A DNA stretch of 64,000 bases from Winogradskyella pacifica (GCF_013403915.1 NZ_JABFDI010000016.1:40984-104983); one strand, 5' to 3'. Shown: positions 9,123 to 18,324, counted from the first letter of the stretch. The notes: a model not told the origin generated them from the letters alone. Numbers and translations are program-made.

Positions 9123-9608
9123 ATGAAGAACATACGTACAATAGCATTATTATGTGTCGTAATATTTAGTTTAGTATCATTTACTAATCCAGTAGAATCT
9201 ACAAAGTACAAATGCATGATTCAAATGACTAACTATACAGGTGAAGGTGCCTATATTGTTATTTCATTATTGAATTCTGAAGGTGACTATGTAGAAACCT
9301 TAAACGTCATTGGAGACGATGATGAGTGGTATAATACAGTAGAGTCTTGGTGGGATTTTTACGGCAAAAAACGTAACGATATTGATGCTATCACAGGAGC
9401 CACAGTGAGTGGAGGAGAGCGTACCATTAATGTGATTGAAATTGATAACGACAAACTAGATAAAGGTTACAAGTTAAGATTTGAAACCGCTGTTGAAGAT
9501 CAAGACTATTACGAAAGTGATGTGGAATTTGAGTTAACTTCAGAGACCATTAAATCTAAAGTTGAAGGAAAGGGATTTATCCGTTACATCCGAATGATGC
9601 CTCAATAA
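9123..9608 (+). CDS. DUF2271 periplasmic protein with a flavinylation-like TGAT motif
   Basis: A longer reading begins with TTG at 9117, but the ATG at 9123 gives Met-Lys-Asn-Ile and a normal signal peptide, so I use it (161 residues). The fold matches DUF2271: a short beta-rich periplasmic protein found with PepSY-TM proteins. The stretch Asp-Ile-Asp-Ala-Ile-Thr-Gly-Ala-Thr (about 86-94) reproduces the D-x-x-[ST]-G-A-T flavinylation signature seen in the FMN-binding protein at 2222. Thr94 could therefore carry covalent FMN (inference). It lies 10 bp before the PepSY-flavodoxin reductase, its likely electron donor. Confidence 0.7.
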   Translation: MKNIRTIALLCVVIFSLVSFTNPVESTKYKCMIQMTNYTGEGAYIVISLLNSEGDYVETLNVIGDDDEWYNTVESWWDFYGKKRNDIDAITGATVSGGERTINVIEIDNDKLDKGYKLRFETAVEDQDYYESDVEFELTSETIKSKVEGKGFIRYIRMMPQ

Positions 9609-9618
9609 AACAGACACT

Positions 9619-11817
9619 ATGACCATTTCCATTTGGAGATACAGTCATTTAGTTTTGGCTGTCATATCTTCTTTGTTCATTTTAATAGCATCGGTAACAG
9701 GTGCTATTTTGGCGTTTGAACCCATTACAAATCAGTTGCAACCGTATGCTGTTTCTGGGGCGAACGCCATTTCTCTTGCTGAAACCTTAAGTGTGTTGCA
9801 ACAAGAATATGATGACGTCTTTACACTAGAAATTGATAATAACGATTTTGTAAGTGCATCAGTCATAACCAAAGAAGGAGACAGTGAAACCTTTTATATC
9901 AATCCCATTACAGGCGAAAAATTAGGTGATATTATAAAGAAAGCACCAATTTATGAATTCGCAACCAACCTTCACCGTTCGCTATTTTTAAAAACAACAG
10001 GTCGTATTTTAATAGGTGTCGTATCCTTTTTGTTATTTCTGATTTCAGTAACAGGAATTCAACTGATATTAAAACGTCAAGGTGGTATCAAACGTTTCTT
10101 TTCTAAAGTGGTTAGAGAAAACTTTGATCAGTATTACCATGTCGTTATTGGTCGATATACCTTGATTCCTATTGTGATTATTACGCTTTCAGGTGTGTTT
10201 CTATCGCTTGAAAAATTTGATTTACTTCCAAATTCTAAAATTTCACATAACTATCCAGAACAGGATGACGTTGAACACAAATTAGACATCATAGAGTTTC
10301 AAACATTTCAAGATATAAAACTTGAAGATTTGAACTATGTAGAATTTCCATTTTCAGATGATATTGAAGATTATTTCACCGTTAAATTATCTGATAAGGA
10401 AATTTTAGTCAATCAATATACAGGAGCTATCGTCAGTAATCAAAACACTTCGTTTGTAGCATTAGCGTCTAATTGGAGCTTAATTTTGCATACAGGTCAA
10501 GGGACTATTTTATGGTCAATAGTATTGTTATTAGCGAGTTTGGCCATTTTATTTTTTATGTATTCGGGCTTTGCCATGACGATAAAACGACGAAAAGAAA
10601 CAGCGAAAATTAAGAATAAATTCAAAAAAGATGAGGCAGACTACATCATTTTAGTAGGTTCAGAAACCGGAAACACCTTTAATTCTGCCAAGCTATTTTA
10701 TGACGCTTTAATCGCAGAAGGTCATTCGGTTTTTATTGCGGCTTTAAACGCGTATTCAGAATATAAAAAGGCTAAACATGTCATCGTTTTTGCATCGACT
10801 TATGGCGAAGGTGAAGCGCCTACAAGTGCTTCAAATTTTGAGAAATTATTTCAAAAAACACATCATAAGCAAACGGTTCAGTATGCTGTTGTTGGTTTTG
10901 GATCGCTTATGTATCCTGACTATTGTAAATATGCCATTGAAGTCGATGAGATGTTTCAAATGCAAGACAATTTTGAGGAACACCTTCCGCTTTTCAAAAT
11001 TAATAATCAATCCTTTGAAGCTTATAAAACGTGGATTAAGCAATGGAATGAGCGCACTAATCACGATTTAAAAATTAAGTTTCAAAAACCTCAAGTCAAT
11101 TTAAAAAAATTAAAGGAGTTTAAGGTTATTAATAAATCAGAGCCTAATAATGACGATTCATTTTTAGTACAATTGCGACCAGATAAAAAAGTAAAATTTG
11201 AATCTGGTGATTTGTTGTCTTTATATCCGGAAGCCGATTATATTGAACGCCAATATTCCATTGGTAAAATAGAAAAAGACATTATTTTAAGTATTAAAAA
11301 ACACGAATTTGGGGTCTGCTCTAATTATTTCAACAACGTAAAAGTCAACGAAATTGTTAAGGCACAAGTCAAACGAAACCTAGATTTTCATTTTCCAACG
11401 GATGTAAAAGAAGTGGTGATGATAGCCAACGGGACAGGAATTGCACCGTTTTTAGGAATGATTAACGATAATCAAAGTCAAATAAAAACCCACTTATTTT
11501 GGGGAGGACGTACACAAGACTCTCTAAGTATTTATGAAAATATTATAGATTCAGCATTTAGTAAAAAGACCTTATCTAGTTTTCATATTGCGTATTCACA
11601 AGAGCAGAAAGATAAAATTTACGTTCAAGATTTAATTTTAGAGCATCAGGACTTGTTGAGTGGTGTTCTGAATGCTAATGGAGTCATAATGATTTGTGGT
11701 TCTGTAGCCATGCAAAATCGCGTTTTAGAAGTGTTGCATACCATCACTACAACACACTTAGACAAACCGTTAAGTGCTTTTGAAAACAACGATCAGCTTA
11801 AAATGGATTGTTATTGA
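9619..11817 (+). CDS. PepSY-TM / flavodoxin / FAD-NAD(P) reductase fusion (ferric-reductase-like)
   Basis: 732 residues in three parts. Residues 1-330 are a PepSY-TM module with membrane helices near 9-33, 130-151, 181-200 and 298-320 and conserved-type histidines H10, H119, H174 and H291 that could ligate heme. Residues 340-480 are flavodoxin (FMN loop SETGNT 348-353, ASTYGEGEAP 392-401). Residues 500-732 are a sulfite-reductase-type FAD/NAD(P) domain (RQYS 544-547, GTGIAP 605-610, ICGSVAMQNRV 692-702). It should pass electrons from cytosolic NAD(P)H across the membrane. As last gene of the iron-linked operon, next to a DUF2271 protein, it is the probable source of electrons for ferric or heme reduction. 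Domains are clear; the acceptor is inferred. Confidence 0.85.
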   Translation: MTISIWRYSHLVLAVISSLFILIASVTGAILAFEPITNQLQPYAVSGANAISLAETLSVLQQEYDDVFTLEIDNNDFVSASVITKEGDSETFYINPITGEKLGDIIKKAPIYEFATNLHRSLFLKTTGRILIGVVSFLLFLISVTGIQLILKRQGGIKRFFSKVVRENFDQYYHVVIGRYTLIPIVIITLSGVFLSLEKFDLLPNSKISHNYPEQDDVEHKLDIIEFQTFQDIKLEDLNYVEFPFSDDIEDYFTVKLSDKEILVNQYTGAIVSNQNTSFVALASNWSLILHTGQGTILWSIVLLLASLAILFFMYSGFAMTIKRRKETAKIKNKFKKDEADYIILVGSETGNTFNSAKLFYDALIAEGHSVFIAALNAYSEYKKAKHVIVFASTYGEGEAPTSASNFEKLFQKTHHKQTVQYAVVGFGSLMYPDYCKYAIEVDEMFQMQDNFEEHLPLFKINNQSFEAYKTWIKQWNERTNHDLKIKFQKPQVNLKKLKEFKVINKSEPNNDDSFLVQLRPDKKVKFESGDLLSLYPEADYIERQYSIGKIEKDIILSIKKHEFGVCSNYFNNVKVNEIVKAQVKRNLDFHFPTDVKEVVMIANGTGIAPFLGMINDNQSQIKTHLFWGGRTQDSLSIYENIIDSAFSKKTLSSFHIAYSQEQKDKIYVQDLILEHQDLLSGVLNANGVIMICGSVAMQNRVLEVLHTITTTHLDKPLSAFENNDQLKMDCY

Positions 11818-11883
11818 TTATTAATAGATTGTTAAGTGTTGTAAATAGCCTTTCAATATGTTATAATTTGTCAATATTAATTG

Positions 11884-11891
11884 TACTTTTG
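11884..11891 (+). promoter_or_regulatory. -7 promoter element of guaB
   Basis: TACTTTTG matches TAnnTTTG and lies 23 bp before the guaB ATG. No well-spaced -33 TTTG is visible. Confidence 0.5.
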
Positions 11892-11914
11892 CGTGCAATT
11901 AAATTTTAATTGCC

Positions 11915-13387
11915 ATGACAGCACACGAAAATAAAATTGTTGGAGAAGGTCTTACTTACGATGACGTACTCTTAGTTCCAGCATTTTCAGAAGTTCTTCC
12001 TCGCGAAGTCAATATTCAAACTAAATTTACACGAAATATAACCATCAACATTCCTGTGATTTCCGCAGCTATGGATACGGTTACCGAAAGTAAAATGGCG
12101 ATTGCCATGGCGCAAGAAGGTGGAATTGGCGTGTTGCACAAAAACATGACGATTGAGCAGCAAGCGGATAAAGTACGAAAAGTAAAGCGTGCTGAAAGCG
12201 GTATGATTATCGATCCTGTGACCTTACCATTAACTGCTACTGTTTTTGATGCCAAGTCTAATATGGCCGAGCATGGTATTGGTGGGATTCCTATCGTTGA
12301 TGACAACGGAATCTTAAAAGGGATCGTTACCAACAGAGATTTACGTTTTGAACACGAAAGCAAAAAAGCCATCGTAGATGTTATGACTAAAGAGAATTTA
12401 GTCACTGCAGCTGTTGGAACGTCTTTAAAGGATGCTGAAAAAATTCTTCAACAAAACAAAATTGAAAAATTATTGATTGTTGATGATAGTTATAAACTAA
12501 AAGGCCTAATTACGTTTAGAGATATCACTAAGGTGACGCAAAAGCCAAATGCAAATAAAGATTCTTACGGAAGATTACGTGTTGCAGCGGCTATTGGTGT
12601 TACTGCAGATGCGTTAGAACGTGCTTCTGCTTTAGTAAAAGCAGGTGTAGATGCTGTAATTATTGATACAGCTCACGGACACACCAAAGGTGTGGTGATG
12701 GTATTGAAAGACATTAAAAAGAAGTTTCCTAAACTAGATGTTATCGTTGGAAACATTGCTACAGGTGAAGCCGCAAAATATTTAGTAGAAGCTGGTGCTG
12801 ATGCTGTAAAAGTAGGAATTGGTCCTGGATCAATTTGTACAACTAGAGTAGTAGCGGGAGTTGGTTTTCCTCAGTTCTCTGCGGTTTTAGAAGTTGCTGC
12901 AGCTATTAAAGGTTCTGGAGTGCCAGTTATTGCAGATGGTGGAATTCGTTATACAGGAGATATTCCTAAAGCGATTGCCGCTGGTGCAGATACCGTAATG
13001 TTAGGGTCGCTTTTAGCTGGAACAAAAGAAAGTCCTGGTGATACGATTATTTATGAAGGTCGAAAATTTAAATCTTACCGAGGCATGGGTTCTGTTGAAG
13101 CCATGAAACAAGGAAGTAAGGATCGTTATTTCCAAGATGTTGAAGATGATATTAAGAAGTTAGTACCAGAAGGTATTGTTGGTCGTGTGCCATATAAAGG
13201 TGAATTAGTAGAAAGTATTCATCAGTTTATTGGTGGACTTAGAGCAGGAATGGGCTATTGTGGTGCTAAAGATATTGCCACTTTAAAAGAAACCGGACGT
13301 TTTGTTAAAATCACAAGTTCTGGGATTAATGAAAGTCATCCTCATGATGTAACGATTACTAATGAGTCGCCTAATTATTCAAGATAA
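11915..13387 (+). CDS. guaB: IMP dehydrogenase
   Basis: 490 residues, the usual length. The enzyme oxidises IMP to XMP with NAD, the committed step of GMP synthesis in the cytoplasm. The catalytic loop is GPGSICTTR (about residues 304-312), with the nucleophilic Cys. Two CBS domains sit at about 96-205 ([16 protein letters not shown] is typical). The substrate motif [12 protein letters not shown] and the flap RYFQD are present. It stands alone, with its own -7 element and a strong terminator downstream. Nothing unusual is seen. Confidence 0.97.
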   Translation: MTAHENKIVGEGLTYDDVLLVPAFSEVLPREVNIQTKFTRNITINIPVISAAMDTVTESKMAIAMAQEGGIGVLHKNMTIEQQADKVRKVKRAESGMIIDPVTLPLTATVFDAKSNMAEHGIGGIPIVDDNGILKGIVTNRDLRFEHESKKAIVDVMTKENLVTAAVGTSLKDAEKILQQNKIEKLLIVDDSYKLKGLITFRDITKVTQKPNANKDSYGRLRVAAAIGVTADALERASALVKAGVDAVIIDTAHGHTKGVVMVLKDIKKKFPKLDVIVGNIATGEAAKYLVEAGADAVKVGIGPGSICTTRVVAGVGFPQFSAVLEVAAAIKGSGVPVIADGGIRYTGDIPKAIAAGADTVMLGSLLAGTKESPGDTIIYEGRKFKSYRGMGSVEAMKQGSKDRYFQDVEDDIKKLVPEGIVGRVPYKGELVESIHQFIGGLRAGMGYCGAKDIATLKETGRFVKITSSGINESHPHDVTITNESPNYSR

Positions 13388-13424
13388 CCAAATTCCTGCG
13401 AAACCAGGAATCTATATAAATAAC

Positions 13425-13457
13425 AAAAACAGCATCTTTTAGGATGCTGTTTTTTTT
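13425..13457 (+). terminator. guaB terminator
   Basis: The stem AAAAACAGCATC / GATGCTGTTTTT with a 6-base loop is followed by a T-run, 38 bp after the stop. Confidence 0.9.
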
Positions 13458-13505
13458 GTTACTATAATAATCTAGGGGGTGTTTTAAATTTCTTTTTATC
13501 AGCAA

Positions 13506-14234
13506 TTATTCTAGTCCTTTTTTTTCAGGGTTCCAAAAAGGTTTTGTGTTTATTCGTTTGGTGTCCCAATGTAATTCTTTCCTGAAAAAATGATTTAAAG
13601 CGATACATGTCCTGCTATCACCAGCAATATAAGCTATCGTTTTACCTTTTAGAGTAGGGATAATTTCTTTTAATTGAATAATAATTTCATGGTATGGATT
13701 TTCAGGTAATTCATGAAAGTTAAAAGGAAAGCGCCCATCAATATCAGAAAACAACTCACTTTTATCAGAATTGTAGATAAAACTAGTCACTTGCTTATCC
13801 TTGCCAATATTTCGGTTAATCATGTATAAATGAGACAAAGCAGAAAGATCTCCTATCATAATATAGCTATCCGCTGAATCATCTGCGGTAAAGTTACCTT
13901 TTTTCCATTTGTAATAAATGGTATCGCCTTCTTTACAATCTTTTGCCCATTGCGAGCCTACACCTTTACTATGTGTGGCAATTGCTAAATCTAATGTGCC
14001 TTTTTCTTTATCAATATCCCAAACGCTATAGCTTCTTATTTTGTCTTTCATTGACAGTTCATCTTTGCCAATACCTACAGCCATTCTTAAAAAAGCACCA
14101 GGTGTAAACGTAGCTTTACGAATACTGTCTCCTTGCAGGCGAATTCTATAAGCACTCTTAGAAAGTGTAATCTTTTCAGTAATAGTAGCTTCCTCTAAGA
14201 CTACAGTTTTTAATATGTTTTCTAAAATACGCAA
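13506..14234 (-). CDS. Siderophore-interacting-protein-type FAD reductase
   Basis: 242 residues of the SIP/ViuB-like FAD-binding family, which reduces ferric siderophores in the cytoplasm. The FAD motif RSYSVW is at about residues 67-72, the flavin-phosphate loop ATHSKGVGSQWA at about 86-97, and a GDLSALSHL nucleotide-binding segment follows near 128-136. The C-terminus has the aromatic/Trp end of the family (TKPFWNPEKKG). The start is TTG at 14232-14234; no ATG is available before the conserved beta strand. It is the last gene of a run with an NmrA-like reductase, 11 bp apart, behind an AraC regulator. Fe(III)-siderophore reduction is inferred from the family. Confidence 0.75.
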   Translation of the reverse strand: MRILENILKTVVLEEATITEKITLSKSAYRIRLQGDSIRKATFTPGAFLRMAVGIGKDELSMKDKIRSYSVWDIDKEKGTLDLAIATHSKGVGSQWAKDCKEGDTIYYKWKKGNFTADDSADSYIMIGDLSALSHLYMINRNIGKDKQVTSFIYNSDKSELFSDIDGRFPFNFHELPENPYHEIIIQLKEIIPTLKGKTIAYIAGDSRTCIALNHFFRKELHWDTKRINTKPFWNPEKKGLE

Positions 14235-14245
14235 TGGTCTTAAAT

Positions 14246-15106
14246 TTAATTTTGAACGTGATTTTGATGGTAAGTCTCTATTAGTTTTAATGCTGATTTA
14301 TGTGCTCTACCAGTAGCTTTTTCATAATCAGAATGCACATCATTAGCACCATTTTTAATGCCTTCGTAAATTCCAGCTATGATTGTACCTAGAAACTCAC
14401 CAAGCTCAGCTATTCTATCTGCTTTATAAGCTTCTACAGAAACAGCATTATAGACTAATTTTGTGCCGTAAACCTGATTAATAAAGTCTGCAAGTTGCTT
14501 TTGCGTAATCGCTTCACCTAATAAATTATAGGTATTACCATTATGCTTTTCCTCTAATAACATTTTAGCATAAGCGTAACCTAATTCTTCGCGGCTGGTA
14601 TATGTGCATTTTCCTTGGTCTGCGGAATTTCTTATCTCACCGTCTTTTATGTAGGTATCTATATACTCTAAATCGGGTTCAATATAAATACCATTTCTAC
14701 CAATAACCCATTGTAAACCGGAATTACGGATGTCTTCTTCTGTCTGACGATTGCTTTGTACCACGGGACTAAAAGCATTGTTTTCTTCAGCACCTATAAT
14801 ACTTGTATAGATTATTTTTTGAACGCCGTTTTGTTTGGCTGCTTCAATAACATTGCGGTGTTGTTGTATTCGTTTTTGTGGCTCATCCATACCAGAAACT
14901 AACAATACGATGTCTATACCTTTTAAAGCGGCGTTGAAATCTTCACGACTGTTGTAATCTCCTTTTCTAACTTCTACACCTAAGTGTTCTGCTTTTTTTG
15001 TGGTTCTTGCTATGGCTATGATATTTTCTTTTTTAGTGGCTTTTAAAAGTGCTTTTACAATGGCAGATCCTAAATGTCCGCTTGCTGATGTTACTGCAAT
15101 TTTCAT
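14246..15106 (-). CDS. NmrA-family NAD(P)-binding reductase (QorB-like)
   Basis: 286 residues, Rossmann fold with the N-terminal dinucleotide motif TSASGHLGSAIVKAL (residues 5-19; GxxGxxG-type). It has the atypical-SDR layout of NmrA/QorB proteins: a D-I-V-L-L-V-S-G strand near 70, then YTSIIGAE near 101 and VIGRNGIYIE near 135. Such proteins reduce quinones or sense the NADP redox state. The gene is 11 bp upstream of the flavoreductase and 13 bp downstream of the zinc-ribbon gene, so it is co-transcribed, probably under the AraC regulator. The specific substrate is unknown. Confidence 0.78.
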   Translation of the reverse strand: MKIAVTSASGHLGSAIVKALLKATKKENIIAIARTTKKAEHLGVEVRKGDYNSREDFNAALKGIDIVLLVSGMDEPQKRIQQHRNVIEAAKQNGVQKIIYTSIIGAEENNAFSPVVQSNRQTEEDIRNSGLQWVIGRNGIYIEPDLEYIDTYIKDGEIRNSADQGKCTYTSREELGYAYAKMLLEEKHNGNTYNLLGEAITQKQLADFINQVYGTKLVYNAVSVEAYKADRIAELGEFLGTIIAGIYEGIKNGANDVHSDYEKATGRAHKSALKLIETYHQNHVQN

Positions 15107-15119
15107 AATTCGTGTTTAG

Positions 15120-15332
15120 TTATGAGTGTTTGGATTTTAATTCTTCTAATTCTTTTTCAAGTTGATCGGCTTTCATTTTAAATTTATCCATAGCCTTTTT
15201 TAGTTGCTGGATTTTTTTAAAAGCCTCTTCATCCTGAACTGCTTGATATGTAGTTTCTCCTTCTCCTTCTCCTTCTTTTACTTTTATTTTAGAATAGCTC
15301 CCACAAGTTGGGCATTTTGCGACGTCGCTCAT
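15120..15332 (-). CDS. Small zinc-ribbon/coiled-coil protein
   Basis: A reading from 15359 is possible, but the internal ATG at 15330-15332 puts the Cys-Pro-Thr-Cys-Gly knuckle close to the N-terminus and looks more natural; either start may be used. About 70 residues: a single Cys-x-x-Cys, a basic strand, an acidic Gly-Glu repeat, then a Lys/Glu-rich coiled coil (about 35-68). Only one Cys pair is present, so a full zinc site would need dimerisation. It lies between the AraC gene and the NmrA-like gene. Function unknown. Confidence 0.6.
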   Translation of the reverse strand: MSDVAKCPTCGSYSKIKVKEGEGEGETTYQAVQDEEAFKKIQQLKKAMDKFKMKADQLEKELEELKSKHS

Positions 15333-15419
15333 AATATGTTTTATAGCAAAGGTCTTCATATAACTACGATTGTAAAAGGTAAATCCGTTATTAAAAATGG
15401 TAAATCTGAAACCTTAAGA

Positions 15420-16283
15420 CTAAAGTGAGGATTTGAATTCCTTAGGAGAAAGGCCTGTGTGTTTTTTGAAAAACTTAGAGAAATTGGTGACTTCATCAAA
15501 TCCATTTTGATAAGCCACTTCTTTTAGACTTATAGTGCTACTAAAAATGTCTCGCTTAATTTCTAGAATCACGTAGTTATCAATAAAATGTTTGGCAGTA
15601 TTTAAGGTACTTGCTCTAACTATGGTGTTGAGATGTTTTGTAGATATGTTTAGTAGTTGTGCGTAATCTTTGACGTTCCGTGTTTTAATATGATTTTCTT
15701 CCACCAAATTTTTAAAATTCATAAAAAGACTTTGGTGTTTTTTATTGAACGTTTCATCAGTGACTTTATGAGCTTCGCGCTCTAATTTCAATAAAAATAG
15801 CTCTAATATTTTAGCAATTATTTCCTTTTGAGCGTAAGTGTATTTGCTTTGAATCTCTTCAGTTATCCTTTCTAAAAAAAAGTCAGTTAAAGTGCTGTTT
15901 TCAACTAATGGATCTGAGATATGATAGTTGTATAAATGCGAAATAAATTTGACCGATGATTTTGAAAAATATTTTAAAATAAAATCCTCTGTAAATACGA
16001 CGAGATACCCATCGTATTGAAAATGATCTTGAAAAGCATGTACCTGCCCTTTTGCAATTTTAAGTACAGAGCCTTTTTGGATGTTGTAAGTCTTTAAATC
16101 GATTTGATGTTCACCTTTACCTTCTGTAACAATCAATAAGGCAAAAAAGGAAATTCGGTGAGGCTGATATGGGTTGTGATTAGGATCTTTTTTAATTCGT
16201 GAGAATAATTCGTCTAATGAAATACATTCAATATCCGTAGCTCCTTCGCTACTTTTAAAAGCTACATTTGGGAAATGATTCAA
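15420..16283 (-). CDS. AraC-family transcriptional regulator
   Basis: 287 residues. The N-terminal half is a cupin-like sensor (SVLKIAKGQVHAFQDHFQYDG, about 71-91). The C-terminal 100 residues are the double helix-turn-helix of AraC/XylS proteins (NVKDYAQLLNISTKHLNTIVR and SLKEVAYQNGFDEVTNFSKFFKKHTG, ending PKEFK). The start codon is TTG at 16281-16283 because an in-frame TAA lies a few codons upstream and no ATG exists between. Its position ahead of the three co-oriented genes to 13506 (60 bp gap) makes it their likely regulator. The effector is unknown. Confidence 0.85.
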   Translation of the reverse strand: MNHFPNVAFKSSEGATDIECISLDELFSRIKKDPNHNPYQPHRISFFALLIVTEGKGEHQIDLKTYNIQKGSVLKIAKGQVHAFQDHFQYDGYLVVFTEDFILKYFSKSSVKFISHLYNYHISDPLVENSTLTDFFLERITEEIQSKYTYAQKEIIAKILELFLLKLEREAHKVTDETFNKKHQSLFMNFKNLVEENHIKTRNVKDYAQLLNISTKHLNTIVRASTLNTAKHFIDNYVILEIKRDIFSSTISLKEVAYQNGFDEVTNFSKFFKKHTGLSPKEFKSSL

Positions 16284-16376
16284 TGATGAATTGATTTATA
16301 AATTTTGAATAAAAATAACAATTAATATTGATTGTGCTGAGTTATACAAAATAGTCAATCGTTAACTAGTATTAAA

Positions 16377-16406
16377 AAAAAAGCAGCATCAAGAAGATGC
16401 TGCTTT
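16377..16406 (-). terminator. Terminator of the 16430-17747 gene pair
   Basis: The stem AAAGCAGCATC / GATGCTGCTTT with loop AAGAA has a run of T on the minus strand, just after the stop at 16430. Confidence 0.88.
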
Positions 16407-16429
16407 ATAACTGTTATTTAAGTGTATCC

Positions 16430-17197
16430 TTAAGCTTTACTAGCTTTTACCGGACAACCTATAGCTTTAGTGAAATTCGGACTTGGTTTCTCTCCCTTTT
16501 CCAAAGCTTCAATAGCGCCTTTAACAAAGTTGACTTTTACATCTTCAGGTGATTTTGCATTATCATCTATAGTACCAATATATTGTACTTTACGTTCTGC
16601 ATCTAATAAGAAAACATGAGGTGTTCTTACAGCTCCATACTGAGGATATATTTTTTGACCTTCGTCTACTAAGTAAGGAAATGTAAATCCTTTGTCTTCT
16701 GAACGTTTTTGCATCGCTGCGTAACCTTCTTTTTCGTTTTCAGGACTGTTAGGGTTAATCGCAATTACAGGATACCCTTTTGGTGCATATTCATTGTTTA
16801 ATGCAATTAAACGGTCTTCATATAATACCGAAAATGGACATTCGTTACAGGTAAATGTCACGATATAACCTTTTGCATTTTCAATACTAGCTAAAGAAAT
16901 CATAGAACCATCAACGTTCTTAAGATTGAAATCCGTAGCAACATCACCAATTTTGTAACCTCCAATTTCTTCTAGGGTTTTTGTTTGTTCTGGACTACCT
17001 CCTTTAGGTGGTCCTTTTCTATCGCCTCCATGTGGTGGCCCTTTTCGGTCTCCGTCATGTGGAGGGTGTTCTCCTTTATGATCTTTATATTGATTTTCAG
17101 CAGAAGGTTCTCCTGTTGTATTTCCTTCATTTTTACAAGATACAAGTACACTTGCAGATAAGCCAATAATGGCAATTAGGACACTAATTCTTTTCAT
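16430..17197 (-). CDS. Thioredoxin-fold (AhpC/TSA-like) lipoprotein with a Gly-Pro-His repeat linker
   Basis: 255 residues. The lipobox ends at Cys21. A linker (about 39-70) contains two tandem units like HGGDRKGPP plus related DGDRKGPP, rich in His, Gly, Pro and Lys. The redoxin domain follows, with the active site FTCNECPFS near residues 115-123 (a Cys-x-x-Cys), the cis-Pro region VRTPHVFLL, and a C-terminal GCPVK motif with a further Cys. It should reduce thiols or bind metal in the periplasm. It is 7 bp downstream of another thioredoxin-fold lipoprotein, so the two work together. The His-rich linker could bind copper or another metal (inference). Confidence 0.78.
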   Translation of the reverse strand: MKRISVLIAIIGLSASVLVSCKNEGNTTGEPSAENQYKDHKGEHPPHDGDRKGPPHGGDRKGPPKGGSPEQTKTLEEIGGYKIGDVATDFNLKNVDGSMISLASIENAKGYIVTFTCNECPFSVLYEDRLIALNNEYAPKGYPVIAINPNSPENEKEGYAAMQKRSEDKGFTFPYLVDEGQKIYPQYGAVRTPHVFLLDAERKVQYIGTIDDNAKSPEDVKVNFVKGAIEALEKGEKPSPNFTKAIGCPVKASKA

Positions 17198-17204
17198 GTT
17201 TGTT

Positions 17205-17747
17205 TTAATTAAGTTTATGTATTTGGTTTTCTATGTCTTCTAAATTCTCGAATGAACGTTCATAAAATAAGCGTTCATCTTTGTTGAACATAATGGTAAA
17301 TGGAATGGCTCCAGACCAATTAGGATCTATTTTGTCTATCCAAGTATTAGAATCCGGATCATCTAATAACACGACTTTAGAGCTTATATTTTTTTCCTTT
17401 AAAAAAGGTTTTAGTTTCGTTTCTATATCCTTAGGAAAATCTAAACTCACTAAAATGACTTCTACATCTGGATTCTGAGCAGCGAATTGCTCAATGTATG
17501 GTAATTCTTTGACGCAAGGTGCGCACCACATCGCCCAAAAATTAACGAGATAGGTTTTATCGGATTCCGTATAAATTAAGGGTTCAAATTGATTAAAATC
17601 ATAAACAGGAATATCCTCATTAAGGTCAATATTTTCCTTAGTTGCTATGTTTTTATCTAAGTTTGTATTGTTACAACTCATAAAAAAGCTGAGTGCTAAA
17701 ACGAGATATAGTGGTGATTTTAGGGGGTTTATTTTTAATAAATTCAA
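17205..17747 (-). CDS. TlpA-like periplasmic thioredoxin lipoprotein
   Basis: 180 residues. A signal with lipobox ends at Cys25 (FFMSC). The TlpA/ResA-type domain has the active site Trp-Cys-Ala-Pro-Cys (about 74-78) in FWAMWCAPCVKELP and the cis-Pro loop GAIPFTIMF near 145-153. It should keep extracytosolic cysteines reduced. The start is TTG at 17745-17747; no in-frame ATG lies between the preceding stop and the signal peptide. It is first in the two-gene thioredoxin operon ending at the terminator at 16377. Confidence 0.82.
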   Translation of the reverse strand: MNLLKINPLKSPLYLVLALSFFMSCNNTNLDKNIATKENIDLNEDIPVYDFNQFEPLIYTESDKTYLVNFWAMWCAPCVKELPYIEQFAAQNPDVEVILVSLDFPKDIETKLKPFLKEKNISSKVVLLDDPDSNTWIDKIDPNWSGAIPFTIMFNKDERLFYERSFENLEDIENQIHKLN

Positions 17748-17817
17748 AATGATGTATTCTATTATTTTTTGTTAGACTCCATCACTGACAAAAGGTTTAA
17801 TTTAAAAGTGTTTTTTA

Positions 17818-18168
17818 TTAATTAAACCAAACAGCATAACCTTCGCGTCGCAATTCTAATGCTATTTGTTCTTCTGCTTTTAAAGCTTCAGCTCTAGTGA
17901 AAAATGGATCGATATGATTAAAAAGGCTCGGACGTAAATAGGTGCCGTATTTCTCGACAATATTCGCAGATATTTTATAACCTTTTTTATTTCGATGCCC
18001 TGTTTTATGTTGAAGAAAACGTTCTTTTGGAGTTTTACTTGTCATGCCAACATATAAACATTCTAATACACCATTAAATTGTGGATTGGCATTCCTGAAC
18101 TTAGCATTGTCGGTAAAGACACGCTTAGATAATTCTATAACATATATGGTGTAAAGCGTTTTTGCCAT
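17818..18168 (-). CDS. GIY-YIG-like nuclease-domain protein
   Basis: 116 residues. The first strand IYVIEL (about 8-13) and the second LECLYVGMTSKTPKERFLQHKTG (about 36-58) match the GIY...YIG core, with Tyr-Val-Gly replacing Tyr-Ile-Gly and the conserved Arg (KERF) after it. A Glu in AEEQIALELRREG provides the metal-binding acid position of UvrC/SLX1-type domains. Small single-domain proteins of this type are common and their function is mostly unknown. It is a stand-alone gene next to a decayed acetyltransferase fragment. Confidence 0.7.
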   Translation of the reverse strand: MAKTLYTIYVIELSKRVFTDNAKFRNANPQFNGVLECLYVGMTSKTPKERFLQHKTGHRNKKGYKISANIVEKYGTYLRPSLFNHIDPFFTRAEALKAEEQIALELRREGYAVWFN

Positions 18169-18185
18169 TTTTAGATGTATAGACT

Positions 18186-18321
18186 CTATTTGTCACCGCT
18201 TAGTACGCGATAATAATGGAGTAACTCTTTATCATTATTTGGTAGTCTGCCAATACCTTTTTAACTAAAACCGAAACGCTCTAATAGTTTTCTAGAAGCT
18301 AAATTAGTTTCAAATGTTTGG
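18186..18321 (-). pseudogene. Remnant of a GNAT acetyltransferase C-terminus
   Basis: On the minus strand one frame reads TFETNLASRKLLERFGFS, a stop (TAA), then KGIGRLPNNDKELLHYYRVL up to a second stop at 18186. The pattern N-x-x-S-x-K-L-L-E-x-x-G-F is the C-terminal signature of RimJ/RimL-type GNAT enzymes. Only about 45 residues are left, with an in-frame nonsense codon and no N-terminal part, so this is a decayed gene. Confidence 0.65.
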
Positions 18322-18324
18322 TTT

